From positions 7,874,001 through 7,938,000 of the forward strand of contig NZ_JADBGF010000001.1 of NCBI RefSeq assembly GCF_014873495.1: a DNA stretch of 64,000 nucleotides, written 5' to 3'. Shown here one piece after another: positions 1 through 12,000 of the stretch. Made by a program: the position numbers and the translations under genes. The notes beneath the pieces were generated by a model. The model was not told the DNA's origin, did not search any database, and saw only the letters and a program-made list of their open reading frames with translations. The DNA is from Streptomyces stelliscabiei (GTDB lineage Bacteria; Actinomycetota; Actinomycetes; Streptomycetales; Streptomycetaceae). Numbering within the stretch: position 1 is the stretch's first letter; every line of letters begins with the position of its first letter.

Positions 1-3000
1 CTGCCCGGAGCGTCGGTGAACGGGTGCGGCACGAACTTCTCCGCCGTCAGGGCGGGACGCCCGTGATAGCCGCGGGCGACTCCGGCACCACCGAGGTAGA
101 GCTCACCGACCGTGCCGACGGGTACCGCCCGGAGGTCGGTGTCCAGCACGAACACCTGGGTGTTGGTGATGGGCCGGCCGATCGGTACCGGCTGGGTGAG
201 ATCCACGGTCTCGGTCGCGTCGTGGACGACACAGCCGACAACGGTCTCCGTGGGGCCGTACTCGTTGACGATCCGGGCGTTCGGCGCCACCCGCCGCCAG
301 GCGGCGACGGACTCCGCCTTCATCTCCTCACCGCCCACCACGTAGGTGCGCACGGAGTCGATGCCGCCCGGCTCGCCGATCTCGGTGGTGACCAGGTCGA
401 GGTGGGCCGGGGTGATCTTCACGATACTGAAGTCCCCCTCGCCACGGAGCAGTTCGGGAAGTGCCTCCTGTCCCCGGTCACCGGGAACGACCCTCACGTC
501 GCGGCCCGAGATCAAGGGCAGGAGGAAGCTGGGCACTGCCAGGTCGAACGCGATCGACCCGAACATCGGGGCCCCGTGCTCACCGTCCATGCCGTAGTAC
601 CCGAGCGCCCAGTCGAGGTAGTTGGCCAGGCCGTGGTGGGTGACCAGGACACCCTTGGGCAGGCCCGTCGAGCCCGAGGTGTAGATGGTGTACGCCAGGT
701 CGTCGCCGTCGACCTCCACCCGCGGATCGCCGGCGGGGCGGGACGCGATCACCGCCGCGTCCCGGTCCGTGCACACCACCCGGGCATCGGTGTCGGGCAT
801 CCCGGCCAGCCACCGTTCCCGGGTGATCAGGACGGGGGCGCCGCTGTCGCCGAGCTGGTGGGCGAGACGCTCACGCGGAGCCTCCGGATCGAGCGGCAGA
901 TAGGCCGCTCCGGCCTTGAGCACACCGAGCACCGCGACCAGCTGGTCGATGCCCCGCTCGGTGAGGACACCGACGAAGTCGCCCCGGCGCACGCCCAGTT
1001 CGAGCAAATGACGGGCCATCCGGTTGACGGCCGCGTCGAGTTCGCCGTACGTCGTACGGTCCTCGCCGACGACCACGGCGACCATGTCGGGAGCGGCCGC
1101 GGCACGCTCGGCGAAGCGATGGTGAACGGGACGGCTGTCGAAGCCGGTGTCCGCTGTGCCGGCCCACTCTTCGAGCAGCCGTTCCCGCTCACCCTCCGGC
1201 AGGTACACGGCCCGTGCGTCGCCGTCGAGGTCGTCGACGATCGCGTCCAGGACCGCCCGGTACATGGCGCCGAGACGTTCGGCCTCGGCACGGGTCATGA
1301 CCAGGGTGTTGGTCAGCAGCCCGAGTTCGCCGGCCAGCGTGGTGACGGCGAGGTCGAACTCGGTACCTCCTTCACGGACGCTGCTGCTCATGTCCATGAG
1401 GTCGGTGTCGACCTGCCGGAAGTCCAGGTAGTTGAAGAACACGTCGATGATGCGCCGGCTGCCGGCCTCGCGCTGCACCTCGGGAAGCGGGAAGCGGCGG
1501 TTCGGCCACAGCTCCGTCTCGGTGGCGAACACCTGCTGGACCAGCTCCCGCCAGGTGCGGGCGCCGCGCCGGAAGGGGATCGGCAGCGTGGTGAGGTACA
1601 TGCCGATGACCTGCTCCGCGCCCGGGGCCTCGGGACGGGCGTCGCACACCAGGCCGCTGTGGAAGGCGTCCTCCTCGGTGAGCTGGCTCATCACCTTCAG
1701 ATGGGCGGCGAGCAACACGCTCTTGAGGGGGACGTCGGCCGCCCTGGCCGCCGCGCGGATCCGGTCCTGGATGTCGTGCAGGGACACCTCCACCGAGAAG
1801 GTCCGGGGTCCGCTGCCGTCTTCCGGCTCCTCGCCCCAGGCCGTGGGCAGGGTGAACCTGGCGTGGTCGTCGACCACGCCCTTCCAGTAGGCACGCTCGT
1901 CGGCCGAGGCCAGCGACTCCTGCTCGCCGGCGATGAAGTCGGCGAATCGGACCTGGGGCCGCTCGGGATCCACGGGCCGGCCGCCCTCGCGGAGCTCACC
2001 GTAGACGGTGAGCACCTCCATCCAGATGTTGTAGTGGCTCCAGCCCTCGATGATGGTGTGGTTGAGGCTGATGAACAGACGCCAGCCGTGGTCGCCGGCC
2101 GCCGCGGCGAGCCGCAGCAGCGTCGGCCGGGTCACGTCGAAGGCCTTCTCCTGCTCGGCCGTGCTGATCTCCGCCACTCGGGCGGCGACCTGGTCCTCGT
2201 CGAGCCCGGTCAGGTCGTGGAAGGCCACCGGCATCTCGGCGTGCGTGTACACCAGCTGCATCGGCACGGAGTACGTGTCGAGGTCGAGCCCGGTGCGCAG
2301 TGCCTCGTGCCGGGCGGTGACGATCTGCGCTGCCTCGTGGAGGGCGGCGCGGTCGAACGCGCGTCCGTCCTTGATGTCGAACGACGTGGTGTGGTGGTAC
2401 GTGCCGGTGCCCGTGGCGCTCAGCTGCTCGACCAGCATGCCGGTCTGGAGCTGCGAGAGCGGATAGGCGTCGGTGACCGTGTCCGGGAGCAGCGCCCGGT
2501 CCTCGGCGGAGATCAGTGCGAACGGCTCGACGTACCGCAGTTCGTCCGCCGTACGCCCGTCACCGGCCGTGGCCAGTCGCGCGATCGTACGGTGCTCGAA
2601 GACGTCGCCGACCGTCACCCGGAAGCCGGCGGTCCTGAGCGCGCCCACCAGGGTGACCGCGCGGATCGAGTCGCCGCCGAGGTTGAAGAAGCTCTCCTCG
2701 ACACCGACCCGGGCCAGGCCGAGTACCTCCTGCCATACGTCCGCCATGCGCCGCTCGGCGTCGTTGCGAGGCGCCGTGATCTCCTCGGCCGCCGCCAGCG
2801 CGGCGCCGTCCGGTGCGGGCAGCGCACGGACGTCGAGCTTCCCGTGGGCGGTGAGCGGCAGCCGTTCGAGGGTCACGAAGGCGGCCGGGATCATGTAGTC
2901 CGGCAGCCGGGTCAGCAGGTGCTCCCGCAGTTCGACCGGCGAGGGTGCCGCGTCCGGCGCCGCGGTCGTGTAGGCGACCAGCCGCTTGTCACCGGGCGCG

Positions 3001-6000
3001 TCCTCACGGAGGACCACGGCCACGGCGGTGACTGCGGAGTGACCGTGGAGCGCCGTCTCGATCTCGCCGAGCTCGATGCGATGCCCGCGCAGCTTCACCT
3101 GGTGGTCGGCGCGGCCGAGGAAGTCGAGCGTGCCGTCCGGCAGCCAGCGCACCAGGTCGCCCGTACGGTACATCCGCTCACCGGGGGCGCCGAACGGGTT
3201 GGGCACGAACCTGTCGGCCGTGAGCCCGCCACGGCCGTGGTAGCCGCGGGCCATTCCGGCGCCGCCCACGCACAGCTCGCCGGGCACGCCTCGCGGCACG
3301 AGGCGCAACTGGCTGTCGACGACGTACACGGTGGAGCCGTGGACCGGGCGGCCGATCGGCACCGAGGTCGCCCGGTCGTCCATCGCGCCCACCACCGCGA
3401 CCGACGAGAACGTGGTGTTCTCCGTGGGGCCGTACATGTTGACAAGCCGCGCGGGAGCGCCGGTGCGCAGCAGTTCTCGTACGGTGGCGGCGTCACCCGC
3501 CTCGCCACCGAAGCCGACCGTGCGCAGCGTGCCGAGCGTTTCGGGCATCGCCCGCGCCACATGGTTGAACAGCGATGTCGTCAGGAACAGGGTCGTGATG
3601 CCGCGTTGCCGCAGGGCGGCCGCGAGGGCCTCGGTCTCCAGGACGGTGTCCCGGTCCAGGATCTCCAGTCGGGCACCGTTGAGCAGGGCGCTCCAGATCT
3701 CGGCGGTGGCCGCGTCGAAGGACACACTGGAGGCGTGTGCCACCACGTCGCCCGGGCCCACTTCGAGGTTGGCGTCCTCGGTGACGGTACGGACGACACC
3801 CCGGTGCGTGACCATCGTGCCCTTGGGGATGCCGGTGGAACCGGAGGTGTACATCACGTAGGCCAGCTGGTCCGGGTGGACCGGCGGGAATCGGTGCGGC
3901 TCCGCCCCGGGCCGGTCGTCGAGCCGCGCCGGTACGACGGGACCGGCCCAGCTGTCGGGTGCGACGTCCGGGCGGCCGTCGGTGACCAGGACCACCGCGC
4001 CGGAGTCACGCAACATGAACTCCTTGCGCTCGGCCGGGTAGGCGGGGTCCACCGGCAGGTAGGCGGCGCCCGTCTTGAGGACCCCGAGCAGCGCCACCGG
4101 CAGCAGCGCGGAGCGCTCCATGCTGACCGCGACGACCGTCTCGGGGCCCGCGCCCGCTTCCCGCAGCCGCGCGGCGAGGCCGTCGGTGCAGGCGTCCAGA
4201 CCGGCGTAGCTGACCTCGGTGTCGCCGTACGAGACGGCGGTGCTGTCGGGACGGCGCCCGGCCTGCCCGGCGAACAGGTCGACGACGGTCCCGGTGTCGC
4301 GGCCGGCGGCTCCGGTGCCCCAGCGGAGCAGCAGGTCCCCCTCACCCGGGGACAGCGGGGCCAGGGCCCCGCCCTCCGCGTCGGCGGCCATCGACACGAC
4401 CACCGCGCGGTACATCGCCGCGATCCGCTCGGCCTCGGCCCGGCTGAGTACTCCCGTGTGCGTGGTCAGGCTCAGCCGGCCACCGGTGGTGGTGACGATC
4501 AGCGCGAACTCGGTGGCGGCTGCGCCGTCACTGGCGCCGGTGTCGATCTCGCCGGTGTCGATCCGCTGGTAGTCCTGGTAGTTGAAGGTGACGTCCACCA
4601 GACGGTCGCCGCCCACGTCCCGCTGCATGGCGGGCAGCGGATAGCGGCGGTGCGCCCAGTCGGCCGCCTCGCGCCGGTACACCTGCTCGACCAGCTCCCG
4701 CCAGGTGCGGGCGCCCCGGTCGAAGGCGAACGGCACCGTGTTGAGGTGCATGCCGAGCACCCGCTCGGCGCCCGCGGCCTCGGGCCGGGCGTCGGTGGCG
4801 AGGCCGGCGCTGAACCGCTCCTGCCCGGTGAGCCGGGCGAGCACGGACAGGTGCGCGGCGTGCAGGACCGCCTTCATGGACGCCCGCGCCCTCCCGGCCA
4901 GCTCACGCAGGCCGGGCTCGACGTCGGCGAACGGCACCCGCACCGTGAACGACTCCGGCTCGGCCGCGGCGTCACCCAGTCCGGCGGGCAGTTCGAACGG
5001 CTCGTGGTCGGCGGTCACCGCCAGCCAGTGCGCACGGTCCTCGTCACTCGCCAGTGCCTCCAGCTCACTGGCCACGAAGTCGGCGTAGCGCACGCCGGGC
5101 GGGGTCCACGGCCCCGGTCCACCCGTGTCGCGGAAGGACCGGTACAGCTCCAGCAGCTCCGCCACCATCGAGTGGTGACTCCAGCCCTCGGTGATGGCGT
5201 GGCTCTGGGTGAGCCCCAGCCACCAGGCGCCGTCCTCCAGCAGTGCGGTGACGCGCAGCAGCGAACGGGCGTCCGCCGGGAAGGGCTTGACCCGCTCCCC
5301 GGCGACGAAGTCCCGGACGGCCGCGGCGCGCGCCGTCTCGTCGAGTCCGCGCAGATCACCCTCCGCGACCGGCAGGTCGACGTCGCGGTGGACGAACTGC
5401 AGCGGAACCGAGTGGCCCGTCAGCGCGAACGAGGTGCGCAACACCTCGTGCCGGGAAGCCAGTTCGACCACGGCGGCGCGCAGCGCGGCGAGGTCGAGCG
5501 GATGCTCGTCGAGTATCCGGAACGCGCTGACGTTGACGTACTTCAGCGCCTCGGCGTCGGCGAGCTGTTCCACCAGGATGCCAAGCTGGCCCTGGGAGAC
5601 GGGGTACGCGTCCGCCAGTCCGGCGGGCAGGGAGTCCCGATCGGCCTCGGGAACCAGCGCGAACGGCCGCACCGCCTTGAAGGGCGCGCTGTCGCGACCT
5701 GCCGGGTCCAGAGTTGCCAGCCCGGCGATCGTACGGGCGTCGAAGACATCGCGCACGGTCAGGAGGAAGCCGGCCGCACGCAGCGCGCCCACCAGGGTGA
5801 CGGCGCGGATCGAGTCACCCCCCACCTCGAAGAAGTTGTCCTCGACACCGGCCAGTTCCAGGCCCAGCACCTCGGACCACACCGCGGCGATGCGGTGCTC
5901 GGCCTCGGTGCGGGGCGCGAGGTACGCCTGGTTCGTGACCGACGCCCAGTCGGGGGCGGGCAGCGCCTTGCGGTCGACCTTGGTGTTCGAGATCAGCGGT

Positions 6001-9000
6001 ATCCGCTCGAGCGCCGTGAAGGCGGCCGGGACCATGTACTCCGGCAGCCGGGTCCTGCAGTACTCGGCGAGTTCGGCGGGCGAGGGAAGGGGGCTGTCGG
6101 CGGCCACCGCGTACGCGGCGATCCTCGGGTCGCCGGGGGCGGTGGAGTCGGTGACCACCACGGCCTGACGGATCGCCGGATGCGCGTTCAGCACGGCCTG
6201 GATCTCGCCCAGTTCGACCCGGTGGCCCCGGATCTTGACCTGGTCGTCGACCCGTCCGAGGAACTCGATGCCGCCGTCGGCCAGCAGCCTGGCCATGTCG
6301 CCGGTGCGGTAGAGGCGGCCCCCGGGCTCGCCGAACGGATCCGGCCCAAAGCGCTCGGCGGTCAGTGCGGGGCGGTTGACGTAGCCCCGGCTGACCTGCG
6401 GACCGCCGATGTACAACTCGCCGGGCACGCCGGCGGGCACGAGGTGGCCCTCCCGGTCGAGCACGTACACATGGGAGCCCCGCAGCGGGCGCCCGAGCGG
6501 GATGGCGGCGGCGTCCAGGTCGGCCCCGGTGATCCGGTGGTGGGTGACCTGCACCGTCGTCTCGGTCGGGCCGTACAGCTCCACGAGTTGCGGCTCGTCC
6601 AGCCCGAAACGCCGCGTCCAGGGGGCGAGCGCCGCACCGGTGTGCTTCTCACCGCCGAAGAACATGGCCCTCAGAGGGAGCCGCGTGAGCCGCTCGTCGC
6701 CCCGTTCGGCGGCGGACGCGAGGCCGCGGAAGGCTGAGGGGCTGTTCAGCAGTACGGTGAACCGCTCCTTCACCGCCAGGTCGAGCAGGGCGTCCGGGTC
6801 ACGTGCGGTTTCGGCGTCGACCACGACGATCCGGCTGCCGTGCAGCAGCGCCGCCCACAGTTCGAAGACCGAGACGTCGAAGGCGAAGCTGTGCACGAGC
6901 GGCCACACGTGTCGCTCGTCGAGGGGGAACCGCTCGGCGGTGGCGCGCATCAGCTGCACTGCGTTGGCGTGGGTGACACCGATGCCCTTCGGCGTACCGG
7001 TGGAACCCGACGTGTAGATCACATACGCCAGCTGCACCGGGTCGGTGACCTGGTCCGGCTCCGTGTCCGGGAGCTCGTCGAGCAGCTTCGCGTCCGTGCC
7101 GTCGACGACTATCAGCGCGCCCGGGTGGGCGGCCTCGGCGACAGAGGCGTACGCGGTCTCGGTGACGACCACCTTGGGCCCGAGGTCCTCGACCATCGCG
7201 GCGAGGCGGGCGGCGGGCTGCGTCGGGTCCAGCGGCAGATAGGCGGCGCCCGCCTTCAGCACACCCAGCAGCGACGGCACGAGCCCGGCGCCGCGTCCCA
7301 GGCACAGGCCGACCACGGACTCGGCTCCGACACCGAGTTCACGCAGCCGGTGCGCGATGCGGTTGGCGCGGGCGTCGAGCTGTGCGTAGCTGAGGGTCGT
7401 GCCGTCGGCGGTCACCGCCCCGGCGTCGGGGCAGAGCGCGGCCTGCGCCGCGAAGAGGCCGTGCAGGGTGTCGGCGGCCTGCCCCACAGGATGGGCCGGC
7501 GCCACGAGACCGGCCGACTCCAGCAGGTCCTCGTCGGCCTGCTCCACGGCATTGGCCGCGGGGAGGACGAGCTGCCGGTCGGCCCGTGAGAGGAACGTGC
7601 CCCGGGCGTCGCCCTCGGGATCGGCCGCCATGGCCTCCAGCACCAGGCGGTACATCTCGGCGAGCCGGGCAACCTCCGCCCGGCCGAGATGGCGGGTGTC
7701 CGTGCGCAGTCCGACGTAGCCGCCGCGAGCGACCACGGCCAGCGGGAACTCGGTCGAGCCGATGCCGACGCTGGCGTCCTCGTCGACCACCGCGGTGTCC
7801 ACCTGGTGGAAGTCGAGATAGTTGAAGACCGTGGACAACAGCCGGTTACCGCCCACCGCGCGCTGGATCGCGGGCAGCGGGTGGCGCCGGTGCGCCCACA
7901 GCTCGCTCTCCTGGCGGAATACCTGGGCCACCAGCTCGCGCCAGGTGACCGCCGTGCGGTCGTACGGGAACGGCACGGTGTTCAGGTGCATGCCCACGAC
8001 CCGGTCGGCACCCGGGAGTTCCGGGCGTGCGTCGAAGGCCAGCCCGGTGAAGAACGACTCCTCCTCCGTGAGCTGGGCGGCGACCTTGAGGTGCGCGGCG
8101 AGGATGACGCTCTTGAGTGACGCCCCCGCGGCCGTGGCCAGCTCCCGCAGCCTCGGCTCCAGATCGTGCACCGGCACGTGCGCCTGGTGCCTCTCGTACG
8201 TCTCGGCGTCCGCGCCAAGCGGGTCGCCCCAGGCGGCCGGCAGTTCGAATCCGGCATGGTCGGTGACGACAGCACGCCAGTAGCTCTGGTCGCCCTCGTC
8301 GTCCAGGGAGGCGAGCTCGGCGGCGATGAAGTCCGCGTACCGGCTCGGCGTGGGGCGGGCCGGCTCGAACTCGCCGTGATCCACCAGCTGCCCGTACAAG
8401 GAGACGAGCTCGGTCATGACCGAGTGGTAGCTCCAGCCCTCCAGGATCGGGTGGGCGTGGGTGAGCACCAGCCACCAGGACTCGTCGTCCTCCAGCACGG
8501 CGCGGGCCCGCAGCAGCGGCGGCCGGCCGAGGTCGAAACCGGTGGCGCTCTCCTCCTCGTTCACCGCGCGCAACGCTGCCGTGAACGCGTCCCCGGAGAG
8601 GCCTGTCAGGTCGGTGACCGGGACGGAGTGCGTGATGTCGGCGTGGATGAGTTGGAGGGGTTGGGAGTAGGTGGTGAGGTCGAAGCCGGTGCGTAGGACT
8701 TCGTGTCGGGTGAGGAGTTCGTCGGTGGCTTGCTGGAGTGCGGTGGCGTCGAAGGGGCGGTTGTCGCGGATGCGGAAGGCGTCGACGTTGTGGTAGGCGG
8801 CTCGTTCTTCGCCGAGTGACATTTCTACGAGCATGCCGAGCTGGACCTGGGAGATGGGGTAGGCGTCCACGACGCCGGTGGGCAGTTGGTGGCGGTCGGT
8901 GTTGCTGATCAGGTCGTACGGCTGGACGAAGTGGTCTGTTTCGACGGGGTCGTTTCGTCCGTCGAGGTGGTGGGCGAGTTCGGCGATGGTGCGGTGTTCG

Positions 9001-12000
9001 AAGATGTCCTGCACGGTGACTTGGAAGCCTGCTGAGCGGATCGCGCCGACGAGGACGATCGCGCGGATGGAGTCGCCGCCGAGGTCGAAGAAGCTGTCCT
9101 CGACGCTGACCTGCTCGAGGCCGAGTGCTGTTGCCCAGGCTTGGGCGATCCGTGTTTCGGCGTCTGTGCGTGGGGCTGTGAACTCGGCCTGTGTGGGGGC
9201 CTGGGGTGCGGGGAGGGCTTTGCGGTCGAGTTTGCCGGCGGTGTTGAGGGGCCAGGTGTCGAGTTCGACGTAGGTGCCGGGGAGCATGTAGTCGGGGAGG
9301 GTCTGGGCCAGGTGGGACCGCAGTTCGCTGTGGTCGACGGTGGTGTGGGGGATGAGGTAGGCGACGAGCCAGGTGTCGCCGGTGTTCTCGGTGCGGGCGA
9401 TGAGGGTGGCGTCTTTGACTGCGGGGTGTGTCAGCAGTCGGGATTCGATTTCGCCGAGTTCGATGCGGTGGCCGCGGATTTTCACTTGGTGGTCGGTGCG
9501 GCCGAGGAATTCGATGTCGCCGTCGGGGAGTCGGCGGGCGAGGTCGCCTGTGTGGTAGAGGCGGGTGCCGGCTGGTCCGAAGGGGTCGGGTGTGAAGCGT
9601 TCGGCGGTGAGTGCGGGTCGGTTGAGGTAGCCCTGTGCGATGCCGTGGCCGGCGATGCACAGTTCGCCGGTCACGCCGACGGGGACGGGTTGCATGAGGG
9701 AGTCGACGATGTAGAGGCGGGTGTTGTCGATCGGCGCGCCGATGGAGACAGTCGTCGGTTGGGCGGGGACGTTCCAGGCTGTGGACCAGATGGTTGTTTC
9801 GGTGGGCCCGTACACGTTGACCAGGTGTGCGACCCGGTCCCGTAGTTCGCGGGCCAGCTCGACGGGCAGGGCTTCGCCGCCCACCAGAGCGGTTACGGGA
9901 CGGGTGCCGAAGCCGGATTCCAGCAGGAGTTTCCAGCCCGAGGGGGTGGCTTGTACGTGGGTGACGGACTCCGCTGTGATCAGGTCCACCAGGTCCGTGT
10001 CCTGCTCGGCGATGACGACGCGGTGTCCGTCGATCAGGGGCAGGTACAGCTCCAGTCCGGAGATGTCGAAGGACACGGAGGTCGATGCCAGCCATGACTC
10101 GGTAGTCGTCGGTTCGCCCAGTACGCGTCGGATGCCCGTGAGCAGGTTGGCCAGTGCGCCGTGGGTGACCTGGACGCCCTTGGGGCGGCCGGTCGAGCCC
10201 GACGTGTACAGCACATACGCCACCGCCGACGGATCTGTGGCCTTCGGGGGCAACGGCCGCGCCGAGGCGACCGCATCCGCGTCCGTGTCGACCAGGATCC
10301 GCACGCCGTCGTGGATCTCGGAAGCCGTCGCTGCCAGCGATTCCTGTGTCACCAGGACGCGCGGTCCGGCGTCCTGGACGATGCCCGCCAGCCGCGCGGC
10401 CGGGTGGCGGGCGTCCAGCGGGAGGTAGGCGGCGCCGGACTTCTGTACTGCCAGCAGTGTCACCAGCAGTTCGACGCCGCGTTCCAGCAGCACAGCCACC
10501 ACGTCACCGGCGCCCACGCCCAGCGACACCAGATGTCCCGCCAGCCGTGACGAGCGCTCGTCCAGCTCCGTGTAGGACAGCGACACGCCACCCGAGGTCA
10601 CCGCCACCGCGCGCGGAACCTCACCAGCCCGCGCCGCGAACAACTCCGGCACGCAACCAGCCGGCGCGTCGGTTTCCGTGTCGTTCCATCCGGAGACGAC
10701 GTGCACACGTTCGTCGCCGGGGAGGCGGGTCGACAGCGCGTCACCGTCCGGGTCGGCGGCCATCGCCTCCAGCACCAGCCGGTACATCGACGCGATCCGC
10801 TCCGCGTTCGGCCGGGACAGGGTCTTGCTGTCCGCGGTCAGCATCAGGTGGCCCGCGAGGGTGGTGACGGCGAGCGGGAACTGCGAGGTGGTGTCACTCT
10901 GTTCGGCGCCGACATCGATCAGACCGGTGTCGACCTGGTGGTAGTTCTGATAGGTGAAGAGCACCTCGACGACGGGCTGCCCGGACTCGGTCAGCCGCTG
11001 GATGGACGGCAGCGGATAGCGGCGGTGCTCCCACAGGTCCATCTCCTGCTCGAAGACCTGGCGGACGAGACCGGCCCAGGTGGGTGCGCCACGCCGGTGC
11101 GCGAACGGCAGGGTGTTGAGGTGCATGCCCAGCACCTTCTCCGCGCCGAGAAGCTCTGGCCGGGCGTCGAAGACGAGGCCGGCCGAGAAGGCGTCCTCCT
11201 CGGTGAGCTGGCTCATCACCTTGAGGTGGGCGGCGAGGAGCACGCTCTTCATCGAGACGCGGGTCCGCTCGGCGAGGGCACGGAGGCCGTCTTCGAGGTC
11301 GCCGTACGCGACGGGAACCCGGAAGGAGGAGCCCTGGGCGGCTGCGTCGCCCCAGCCCGCGGGCAGCGCCATCGCGGAGTGCTCGTCGACGACGCGCTGC
11401 CAGTAGGCGCGGTCGGCGTCGTCGTCGAGGGACGCGAGTTCACCGGCGATGAAGTCGGCGAACCGCACGTCCACGGCTTCGTGACCGGCGTCCCGGTCCT
11501 GCCCGTCACGCACCGCACGGTAGACGTCCAGGATCTCCATCAGGAGCGAGTGATGACTCCACCCCTCCAGAATGATGTGGCTGTGGGTGAGCACGAGCGA
11601 CCAGGAGTCGGCGCCCTCGACCAGGCCGGCCACGCGCAGGAGCGGCGCCGTCCCGAGGTCGAAGGGGCTGTCCTCCTCGCGCTTGATGTAGGCGCGGACG
11701 GCGTCCCGCGTGGCCGGCTCGTCCAACTCGGTGAAGTCCTCGACGGCGAAGGGAACCTCCGCCTCGGGGTGCACGAGTTGCAGGGGCACGGAGAATCCGG
11801 TCAGGGCGAGGGACGTCCGCAGGATTTCGTGGCGCGCGACGACCGTACGTGCCGCCGAGTGAAGTGCCTCGCGGGAGAAGGGGTGTTCGTCCCGGACCCG
11901 GAACGACGTCACCCGGTGGTAGTCGTCACCGGCGTCCTCGAGGAGCACCTCGACCGCCATGCCCGTCTGGACCTGCGAGAGCGGATACGCGTCCGCCAGG

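Noticed and set aside
24..6737. A 2237-codon open frame on the plus strand
   Set aside because: It is antisense to the giant NRPS; its sequence has no domain pattern and its openness comes from GC-biased codons on the other strand.
7846..10095. A 749-codon minus-strand frame inside the NRPS
   Set aside because: Arg/Pro/His-rich out-of-frame reading; similar ones recur at 12511-13416 and 15607-16512 only because the DNA is repeated.
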